Shown here: in pieces, positions 24,969 through 31,580 of the stretch
Layout of the letters: every line of letters starts with the position of its first letter
How positions within the stretch are numbered: position 1 is the stretch's first letter
NCBI GenBank assembly: GCA_902490405.1
Contig: CABUDS010000005.1
Location: 22,253 to 86,252 of the forward strand
Direction: 5' to 3'
DNA length: 64,000 bases
Source: an uncultured Collinsella sp.
GTDB lineage: Bacteria; Actinomycetota; Coriobacteriia; Coriobacteriales; Coriobacteriaceae
Made by a program: the position numbers and the translations under genes
Notes under the pieces: generated by a model
What the model was told of the DNA's origin: nothing
The model's input: only the letters and a program-made list of their open reading frames with translations
Database searches by the model: none

Positions 24969-25239
24969 AGGAATCTCCTGCTTACATAACGGACTGGGCT
25001 CTCGATAATAGTTAGCTCTTTTATTTGATAACAATGCATCAAAAACCGCAACCATGGTTCCGACGGACGGCGTTCAAGCGCAATCTGACGGCATTCATTC
25101 ATGAAAAGCTAGTCTTGTTGCATGCTAAAGCGTTTGACCAAAAAACGCCCGAGCGTTTACACAAAAGTCGCGCTATCATGCAGTCGAACGCGGTAAAACC
25201 TTTAGCAATTCCGCCGCACGGACCAGAGAGGAACCACTC

Positions 25240-25707
25240 ATGAAGATCGGTATCGGTAACGACCACGCCGCCGTCGAGCTCAAGAACATCATTTCCGAGC
25301 ACCTGAAGGAGCGCGGCTGCGAGGTCGTGAACTATGGCACCGACACCTCCGAGAGCTTCGACTACCCCATCGCCGGTTACAAGGTGGGCAAGGCCGTGGC
25401 CAACGGTGACGTCGACCTGGGTATCTTGATCTGCGGTACCGGCGTCGGGATTAGCCTGGCTGCCAACAAGGTCGAGGGCGTACGCGCCGTCGTGTGCTCC
25501 GAGCCCTTCAGCGCCAAGCTCTCCCGTATGCACAACAACACCAACGTGCTGGCCTTTGGCGCCCGCGTCGTGGGCTCCGAGCTCGCCAAGATGATTGTCG
25601 ACGAATGGCTCGACGCCGAGTTTGAGGGCGGCCGCCACGAGCGTCGCGTCAATCTCCTCAACGAGATCGACCAGACCCGCGGACTAAAGATTGTCGACGA
25701 GGCCTAA
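25240..25707 (+). CDS. rpiB: Ribose-5-phosphate isomerase B
   Basis: This 155-residue RpiB/LacAB-family sugar-phosphate isomerase interconverts ribulose 5-phosphate and ribose 5-phosphate. Landmarks are IGNDHAAVELK at the start, ICGTGVGISLAANK with the catalytic cysteine, and NTNVLAFGARV. Length is standard (about 150). The ATG at 25240 follows AGAGAGGAA. A strong terminator is 30 bp downstream, so this is probably a single-gene unit. Galactose-6-phosphate isomerase (LacA/B) is unlikely because no tagatose pathway gene is adjacent. Confidence 0.93.
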   Translation: MKIGIGNDHAAVELKNIISEHLKERGCEVVNYGTDTSESFDYPIAGYKVGKAVANGDVDLGILICGTGVGISLAANKVEGVRAVVCSEPFSAKLSRMHNNTNVLAFGARVVGSELAKMIVDEWLDAEFEGGRHERRVNLLNEIDQTRGLKIVDEA

Positions 25708-25736
25708 AGACTTACAAAGCCATACGCTAGCGCCAG

Positions 25737-25782
25737 CCCCCGCCCGGAAGAAACATCCGGACGGGGCTCTTTAGTAGTTTTC
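25737..25782 (+). terminator. Rho-independent terminator of rpiB
   Basis: CCCCGCCCGGA pairs with TCCGGACGGGG around a seven-base loop (one mismatch), followed by a T-rich tail. Confidence 0.8.
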
Positions 25783-25806
25783 TATGCGTTTACCAAAAAT
25801 CTACCG

Positions 25807-25844
25807 GAATAAAAGGGCGCCGCGGTTGGAATTCCGCGGCGCCC
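25807..25844 (-). terminator. Rho-independent terminator of ndk
   Basis: A perfect 11-bp stem GGGCGCCGCGG/CCGCGGCGCCC is followed by TTTTATT on the minus strand, 38 bp after the ndk stop. Confidence 0.85.
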
Positions 25845-25882
25845 AAGCCACACGCTAACAGCTTTAAGGAGTCAAAGCTGGT

Positions 25883-26287
25883 TTAGCCAAAGAAGCGCTT
25901 GATCTCGATCTCGGCGTTCTCCAGGCAGTCGGAGCCGTGGATCACGTTGGCGTTGACATCGACAGCGAAGTCGCCGCGAATGGTGCCGGGCGCAGCATCA
26001 AGCGGGTTGGTAGCGCCCATAAGGGTGCGCATCTTGGAAACAGCGGAGAGACCGGAAACGACCATCTTGACGACCGGACCGCTCGTCATAAAGTCGCAGA
26101 GACCGCCAAAGAAGGGCTTGTCGGCCAGATGAGCGTAGTGCTCCTCGACGGTAGCGCGCTCGAGCGTAGTCATCTCCATGCGCTCGATGACAAGGCCGCT
26201 GCGCTCAATGCGAGCAACGATCTCGCCGATCTTGCGATCGCGCACGGCGTCGGGCTTAATCATGATGAAGGTCTTCTCGATAGCCAT
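25883..26287 (-). CDS. ndk: Nucleoside diphosphate kinase
   Basis: This 134-residue NDPK balances nucleoside triphosphate pools by phosphotransfer through a histidine. The active-site motif NVIHGSD carries the phosphorylated His. The N-terminal TFIMIKPDAV and NPLDAAPGTIRGDF are textbook NDPK blocks. The ATG at 26287 has AAAGG seven bases upstream. Its length matches the family and no truncation is seen. It is followed by its own terminator and appears monocistronic. Confidence 0.96.
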   Translation of the reverse strand: MAIEKTFIMIKPDAVRDRKIGEIVARIERSGLVIERMEMTTLERATVEEHYAHLADKPFFGGLCDFMTSGPVVKMVVSGLSAVSKMRTLMGATNPLDAAPGTIRGDFAVDVNANVIHGSDCLENAEIEIKRFFG

Positions 26288-26671
26288 AAGGTAGCCTTTC
26301 AAGTAGGTTCGCGCGTGCCCAAGTCCCATTCCGGCACTCGCCTGGACTGCATCGTAACAGAGTTTTAGCTGCAGTTAAACAAAAAGCTGTTTATTGAAGC
26401 GCTGCAATTAATTGAAGCGTTCCATATGTGTCACTTCTGTTTCGAAGCCCGATTAGAGTACCATCCGACTGCCCATCAACCGCACCGAACCGAGCGGACG
26501 GTCGGTTGCCGCCTGTGAACGTACCCCCTTCACAACCTGCCCAAAGGTCCTACAGAAGTTCTCGACAAGCCCCTCCCCCATTACAACAAAATACGGACGC
26601 CCACATCAGCAGACGCCCGTAAAAGCAAAAACGATTTATCAATAAATGGCCAAGCAGCTTTAGCCAGACTC
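26288..26671. other. Intergenic region between argH and ndk
   Basis: This 384-bp region has no convincing gene; short frames lack ribosome sites. It contains the ndk upstream region (AT-rich, 26350-26450) and, near 26584-26620, a 9-bp hairpin ACGGGCGTC/GGCGTCCGT followed by ATTTTGTT on the minus strand, which probably terminates argH. An imperfect repeat, TTGAAGCGCTGCAATTAA then TTGAAGCGTTCC, lies at about 26393-26422. Confidence 0.5.
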
Positions 26672-28102
26672 TTACTTTGCCCCGTGGCCCATCTCGAAGA
26701 CCTTGGTCAGCGATCCAAACACGCCTTCGTCGGCCACGAGCTGTGCCTCGGCACGATCCAGCTGTACGGCAACGGCGGCAGGGGCGGTACCGCCCTCGGT
26801 CGTACGCGCGGCGACAATTGAGGGGATGTCGAGCGCCTCGGTAATATCGCGTTCAAAGAGCGGGCTTGCCTCCTGGAACACCTCAAACGGCAGGTCCTCA
26901 AGATTGCAGCTACGCTTCTCACACATCAGGACCAGATGGCCCACCACGGCATGTGCCTCGCGGAACGGCAGACCACGCTTAGCCAGGTAATCGGCAACAT
27001 CGGTGGCGGCAAGGTGTCCCACGCCGCACTCGCACGCCATGGCATCCTCGTTGACGGTCCAAGTCGAAATCATACCGGCCATAACCGACAGGCACTGCAT
27101 GAGCGTATGGGCGGTATCGAGCGCGCCCTCCTTGTCCTCCTGCAAGTCCTTGTTATAAGCAAGCGGCAGGCCCTTCATGGTCACGAGCAGCTGCACCAGG
27201 TTGCCATACACACGGCCGCTCTTGCCGCGGATAAGCTCGGCAAAGTCGGGATTCTTCTTCTGCGGCATGATGGACGAGCCGGTGGAGTACGAGTCGGAAA
27301 GCGTGATAAAGCCAAATTCGGAGCTCGACCACAGCACGATCTCCTCGGAAAGACGCGACAGGTGCATGGCCATGACGGAGCCGGCGTAATGCAGATCGAG
27401 CAGGAAATCGCGGTCGGAAACCGCATCGAGCGAGTTGGGAATCACGCCCGCAAAGCCAAGCTCGGCAGCCGTCATCTGACGATCGAGCGGATAGCTCGTA
27501 CCGGCAAGCGCGGCAGCACCCAGCGGGCAGTTGTCGGCGGCATCAAAGGCGGCCTTCAGGCGCGTAAAGTCACGCGCGAACATCCAGGAATACGCCAGCA
27601 GATGATGCGACAGCAGCACGGGCTGAGCGTGCTGCATGTGCGTGTAGCCCGGCAGAATCACCTTGTCGTACTTCTTAGCCGCATCCACCAGCACATGGCG
27701 CAGCTCAAGATTGGCCTCCATGAGCTCCTTGGCCAGCGCCTTGACGCCCAGGCGTGTGTCGGTCGCCACCTGGTCGTTGCGCGAACGTCCGGTATGCAAG
27801 CGCTTACCGGCCTCGCCGATGCGACGCGTCAGCTCGCTCTCGATGGACATATGAATGTCTTCGTCGTTGATGTCGAAGGTGAAGTTGCCGGCATCGATAT
27901 CCTGTTCGATTCCAGTCAGGCCCTTGGCAATCGCTTGCTCGTCCTCGGCACTGATGATGCCCTGGGCCGCCAGCATTTTGGCATGCGCCTTAGAGCCGGC
28001 GATATCCTGCTTATAGAGATGTTTGTCGACCGGCAGCGACGCGCCAAACTCCTGCGTGACCTCGGCCACGCCCGCCTCAAAACGACCGCCCCAAAGAGCC
28101 AT
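26672..28102 (-). CDS. argH: Argininosuccinate lyase
   Basis: This 476-residue lyase splits argininosuccinate into arginine and fumarate. The superfamily signature GSSIMPQKKNPD is intact, as are HTGRSRNDQ and YTHMQHAQP near the substrate site. It starts MALWGGRF, typical of ArgH. The ATG at 28102 is chosen because GAGAAAGGGG lies upstream; the longer frame extends into the intergenic region. It lies downstream of argG with a 56-codon gene and a terminator between them, so at least part of its transcription probably starts after that terminator. Confidence 0.96.
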   Translation of the reverse strand: MALWGGRFEAGVAEVTQEFGASLPVDKHLYKQDIAGSKAHAKMLAAQGIISAEDEQAIAKGLTGIEQDIDAGNFTFDINDEDIHMSIESELTRRIGEAGKRLHTGRSRNDQVATDTRLGVKALAKELMEANLELRHVLVDAAKKYDKVILPGYTHMQHAQPVLLSHHLLAYSWMFARDFTRLKAAFDAADNCPLGAAALAGTSYPLDRQMTAAELGFAGVIPNSLDAVSDRDFLLDLHYAGSVMAMHLSRLSEEIVLWSSSEFGFITLSDSYSTGSSIMPQKKNPDFAELIRGKSGRVYGNLVQLLVTMKGLPLAYNKDLQEDKEGALDTAHTLMQCLSVMAGMISTWTVNEDAMACECGVGHLAATDVADYLAKRGLPFREAHAVVGHLVLMCEKRSCNLEDLPFEVFQEASPLFERDITEALDIPSIVAARTTEGGTAPAAVAVQLDRAEAQLVADEGVFGSLTKVFEMGHGAK

Positions 28103-28220
28103 GGAACCGTCCCCTTTCTCCAAATACCAAAACAAGCGCCCAAAGCAATGCGCCATATCGCTAAAGCGATTTATCAACCGCTAGTTTTACACATTCCCCA
28201 CCGTGCGCGAGGCTGACAAG

Positions 28221-28391
28221 CTAAATAGCGAAGAAGTGACGCACCATGCACTTGGCGCCCATGGATTCCCTCCTGAGGTTACCCTGCGAGGCGTCAATCC
28301 AGGCCTTCAGGCTCATGGGGACCTCCTCCACCTTGGCGGTATCGAGCTCGGGGGCAAGAGAAAGCAAAGAGTGTGCAATAGCGTCAAACAT
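28221..28391 (-). CDS. Small 56-residue protein between argG and argH
   Basis: This short frame is well supported by its ribosome site: GAGGAG, eight bases, ATG at 28391, TAG at 28221-28223. The product begins MFDAIAHSLLSLAPELD, has a mixed amphipathic middle with MSLKAWIDASQGN, and ends MVRHFFAI. Codon use matches neighbours (C/G endings), unlike a random frame. No family is recognised. It sits after the argG terminator and 118 bp before argH. Its role is unknown; a small regulator or an accessory peptide are both possible. Confidence 0.6.
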   Translation of the reverse strand: MFDAIAHSLLSLAPELDTAKVEEVPMSLKAWIDASQGNLRRESMGAKCMVRHFFAI

Positions 28392-28434
28392 AGTAGGTAC
28401 TCCTCAGATATATATAGGCGCAGAGCCGCCAAAT

Positions 28435-28474
28435 TGATAGAAAGAGCCCCGCCGGACAACCCCGGCGGGGCTCG
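28435..28474 (-). terminator. Rho-independent terminator of argG
   Basis: A perfect 12-bp stem GAGCCCCGCCGG/CCGGCGGGGCTC with a six-base loop is followed by TTTCT on the minus strand. Confidence 0.85.
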
Positions 28475-28626
28475 GACTCAGCCGCAGATGCGGCATCATA
28501 TATGCGGGCGGAACGTAGGGGCCACCGATGTTAAGAAGTGTCAGCAAGCATAACGAAAGGTAGGGACCCCGTGCGCCCGTTATGTATCACGCGGATGGGC
28601 CGCGCGGATACCAAGGAAGAGAAGCC

Positions 28627-29853
28627 TTAGGCCTGGGCTGCAGCGGAGCTGGGACCCTGGACCTTAGCCCACGTCTTGAGCGACAGCGTATCGATCTCGA
28701 TAAAGCCGGCGCTGGCCTTCTCATCAAACGTGGTGTCGCGGTCGTAGGTGGCCAGGCCGTAATCGTAGAGGCTGAAGGGGCTCTTGCGGCCGACGACATG
28801 GCAGTTGCCCTTAAAGAACTTCAGACGGACGGTGCCGGTCACGAACTTCTGGGTGTCGGCCATAAAGGCATCGAGCGCGTTTTTGAGCGGGCTGTACCAC
28901 TGGCCGTTATACACGGCGGTGGCCCAATCCTGCTCAAGCTTAATCTTCTCCTTGAGCAGGTCGCCCTCAACGCAAATGTCCTCGAGCGCCTTGTGGGCGG
29001 TGATAAGCGTCAGGGCGCCGGGGACCTCATAGCACTCGCGGCTCTTGAGGCCCACCAGACGATCCTCGACCAGGTCCAGGCGACCAAAGCCATTGTCGCC
29101 GGAAATCTTGTTAAGGACGATGACGATCTCGGAGAGCTTCATCTTCTTGCCGTCGACGGCGACGGGCTTGCCCGCCTCAAACTCAATCTCGGTGTAGGTC
29201 GGGGCGTCGGGCGTATCCTCGGGGTTCTTGGTCATAACCCAGGCGTCGTCGAGCGGCTCGTTCCAGGGATCCTCCAGGTGACCGCACTCAATGGCGCGAC
29301 CCCACAGGTTGTCGTCGATGGAATAGGGGTTGTCGTTGGTACCCTCGGGAACCGGCACGTTGTGGGCGTGGGCGTAGGCGACCTCGTCCGGACGGCACTT
29401 CAGATCCCACTCGCGAACCGGGGCGATAACCTTGAGCTCGGGGTCGAGCGCCTTGACGGCAGTCTCAAAACGGACCTGGTCGTTACCTTTGCCGGTGCAG
29501 CCGTGGGCGACGTAGGTCGCGCCAAACTCGTGAGCAACCTCGACGAGCTTCTTGGCGAGCAGCGGGCGGGACAGGGCGGAGAGCAGCGGGTACTTGTTCT
29601 CGTACATGGAGTTGGCCGCGATGGCCTTGGTCAGGAACTCATCGGAGAACTCGTCGCGCAAGTCGAGCACCTGACAATCCAGAACGCCCAGGTCGAGCGC
29701 CTTCTGCTTCTTGGCATCCAGGCCGGTCTCCTCCTGGCCCACGTTACCGCAGACGCAAACGACATCAAGATTCTTCTCGTCCTGAAGCCACTTGACACAT
29801 ACGGATGTATCAAGACCACCGGAATATGCGAGAACGACTTTTTCCTTGCTCAT
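28627..29853 (-). CDS. argG: Argininosuccinate synthase
   Basis: This 408-residue ATP-pyrophosphatase ligates citrulline and aspartate. The PP-loop is AYSGGLDTS right after the N-terminus; HGCTGKGNDQVRFE and NDNPYSIDDNLWGR follow, all diagnostic. The ATG at 29853 has GAAAGGA upstream. With argH downstream it provides the last two steps of arginine synthesis (or the citrulline-recycling half). No other arg genes are in the window. A structured leader of at least 116 nt lies directly upstream (29904-30019). Confidence 0.96.
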   Translation of the reverse strand: MSKEKVVLAYSGGLDTSVCVKWLQDEKNLDVVCVCGNVGQEETGLDAKKQKALDLGVLDCQVLDLRDEFSDEFLTKAIAANSMYENKYPLLSALSRPLLAKKLVEVAHEFGATYVAHGCTGKGNDQVRFETAVKALDPELKVIAPVREWDLKCRPDEVAYAHAHNVPVPEGTNDNPYSIDDNLWGRAIECGHLEDPWNEPLDDAWVMTKNPEDTPDAPTYTEIEFEAGKPVAVDGKKMKLSEIVIVLNKISGDNGFGRLDLVEDRLVGLKSRECYEVPGALTLITAHKALEDICVEGDLLKEKIKLEQDWATAVYNGQWYSPLKNALDAFMADTQKFVTGTVRLKFFKGNCHVVGRKSPFSLYDYGLATYDRDTTFDEKASAGFIEIDTLSLKTWAKVQGPSSAAAQA

Positions 29854-29903
29854 GGCTGTTTCCTTTCGCCCTTGGTAGCTAGTTAGAACATCGGTCAGTT
29901 GCA

Positions 29904-30019
29904 AGTCATTTCGAGGTCAAAAACCGTGCAATATCAGGTTAAATAGCAAAAATCAGCACATACATGCCCTAGAAACATGCAGCAATGTCGTGCTAAAACC
30001 CAACGACCTCAAAATGACT
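29904..30019 (-). promoter_or_regulatory. Structured argG leader closed by a 15-bp stem
   Basis: On the minus strand, arms AGUCAUUUUGAGGUC (30005-30019) and GACCUCGAAAUGACU (29904-29918) pair over 15 positions with a single G-U. They enclose about 85 nt that hold a second helix AGCAC/GUGCU with an inner GCAUG/CAUGU. The 3' arm ends about 50 nt before the argG start. No known riboswitch class was recognised; it could be an arginine-responsive attenuator or a protein-binding site. Confidence 0.5.
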
Positions 30020-30407
30020 CTGTTGGGGCATTTAGCCCCATGCGGACAGAGACGATTGTTATCGTCGTCGGGAAATTGCGCGCTGGCGTCGGATGGCATT
30101 GTCTGCAGTAGTGATAATCTTTACGAACTGCATCTGCCTCTCCTTTCACCTATCGCCGGGCGCAATTCTAATATCGTAAACGGTACCTTTTCCTCGGTAA
30201 GCGGTTGTTTTTCCGTCTCCGTTTTCGATGGTCGCTATATTACGCTAAAGTGCCTGCTGTACAAGCGACAAATTCAAATTTCTGAAAAGTTTTTTCATTA
30301 CTTTGTGAATGATGATGCAAATATGCGCCAATCCTGCGAAAATACGCCCGACTATCAAGTAGAGGGTCAATCACCCGAAACATTCTGGAAACCGAAAGGC
30401 GCGTTTT
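30020..30407. other. Intergenic region upstream of the Cof-type phosphatase gene
   Basis: This 388-bp AT-richer region contains a GGGGC-ATTTA-GCCCC hairpin flanked by CTCTGT/ACAGAG at 30018-30052. The rest has no clear gene; a 152-codon plus-strand frame runs through it but has low coding character. Promoters for argG (minus) and for the plus-strand HAD gene are expected here but none is convincing by eye. Confidence 0.4.
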
Positions 30408-31235
30408 ATGCAGACTTACGAATCAGACGCCAACATCGGCAACATTAAGATTCTCGCTGTCGATATGGACAAGACGTTACTGACCGACGAGCGCGTGCTG
30501 CCTCAGGGCCTCGACGAGCGCCTGGACAAGCTCGCCGAGGCTGGCATCGTGTTCTGCCCCGCCAGCGGACGCCCCGCCCCCAAACTCGAGGAGATGTTTG
30601 AGGACATCAAGAGCCGCATCGCTTTTTGCCCCGATAACGGCGCGTGCGTTATCTACCGCGGCAACTATATCTATAAGAGCACTATCGACGTGGCGCTGTA
30701 TCAGCAGGTCTTGAGCCGCGCCTCGGAGGATTCGCGCGCTGTCCCCGTCCTGTGCTGCTTCGACGAGTTCTATGTACTTGCCCGCGATCATCAATACCAC
30801 GACGAGATCAGCGTCTACTACAACACGATCAACTACGTCGATAGCTTTGAGGGCATTGACATCGAGTCTAACAAGATTTCGATCTTCTTCCCCGCCTACG
30901 ACGCCGAGCCAGCGTTTCGCGAGGACTACAGCCCCGAGTTCTCGGACAAACTCTACGTCACCAATGCGGGCCGCGAGTGGATCGACTTTATGAATCTGGG
31001 CGTCGACAAGGGGTCGGGCGTAGCACATCTCTGCGAGCGCCTGGGCATCGATATCGCCGACGCCGCTGCCGTGGGCGATACGTACAACGACATCCCCATG
31101 CTTGAGCGCGTCGGTCACAGCTTTATCGTGGACAATGCCGAGGAGCATATGAACGCGCATGCCAAGTGGCGTATTCCGAGCAACAACGACGGGGGCGTAC
31201 TGACGCTCATCGACGCTATCTTGGCGGCTCGGTAA
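30408..31235 (+). CDS. Cof-type HAD phosphatase
   Basis: This 275-residue HAD hydrolase is of the Cof/SupH type (IIB cap). Motif I is AVDMDKTLLT, motif II lies in CPASGRP, and motif IV is AVGDTYNDIPML with a lysine in VDKGSGV. Such enzymes dephosphorylate sugar phosphates, flavin or PLP; the substrate is not determinable here. The ATG at 30408 follows GAAAGG with an eight-base gap. It is convergent with polA, with several palindromes between the two. Confidence 0.88.
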   Translation: MQTYESDANIGNIKILAVDMDKTLLTDERVLPQGLDERLDKLAEAGIVFCPASGRPAPKLEEMFEDIKSRIAFCPDNGACVIYRGNYIYKSTIDVALYQQVLSRASEDSRAVPVLCCFDEFYVLARDHQYHDEISVYYNTINYVDSFEGIDIESNKISIFFPAYDAEPAFREDYSPEFSDKLYVTNAGREWIDFMNLGVDKGSGVAHLCERLGIDIADAAAVGDTYNDIPMLERVGHSFIVDNAEEHMNAHAKWRIPSNNDGGVLTLIDAILAAR

Positions 31236-31251
31236 CGTGGCACGTCGGACC

Positions 31252-31371
31252 TGGCCGGGCGGCGCGGATTAGTTTTTCGTTCGGTCAGGTCCTGGGCTCG
31301 CTCGGAAAGCACATTAAGTGCTTTCCGGCTCGTGCGGAATCTACGAAAAACTAATCCGCGCCGCCCGGCCA
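31252..31371. repeat. 120-bp element with perfect 29-bp inverted repeat and nested hairpin
   Basis: Arms 31252-31280 and 31343-31371 are perfectly complementary over 29 bp (arm begins TGGCCGGGCGGCGCGG). The 62-base interior holds a further perfect 9-bp hairpin GGAAAGCAC/GTGCTTTCC (31304-31326). It lies between the convergent HAD and polA genes. No coding capacity is evident. Confidence 0.85.
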
Positions 31372-31443
31372 GATCCTAGGTTTACTTTCCTGCCGCCAAG
31401 ATGGCGTCTTGAGTGTCTAGATACTTAGCTGAAATGATTTGAG

Positions 31444-31486
31444 CAGAGGGGAGCCCCTTGTTGGAAGGGGCTCCCCTCTGTTTTGG
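31444..31486 (+). terminator. Strong bidirectional terminator between HAD gene and polA
   Basis: A perfect 16-bp stem CAGAGGGGAGCCCCTT/AAGGGGCTCCCCTCTG with a five-base loop is followed by TTTTGG on the plus strand. A weaker hairpin GGGACAAA/TTTGTCCC follows at about 31494-31516. Confidence 0.85.
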
Positions 31487-31580
31487 TTACTGTGGGACAA
31501 ATTAATCAGTAGTGTTTGTCCCAAATCTTAAGTATGTGGGGGCTTGCGTCTTGGGCGAGCTTGCCTTACGGAGTGCTTCC

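Noticed and set aside
28400..28626. Second small gene between the argG terminator and argG
   Set aside because: Only short frames without ribosome sites; sequence is explained by the terminator and leader.
29990..30448. Plus-strand frame of about 152 codons upstream of the Cof-type phosphatase gene
   Set aside because: AT-rich with poor codon bias, starts inside the argG leader element and overlaps the true phosphatase start; treated as intergenic.
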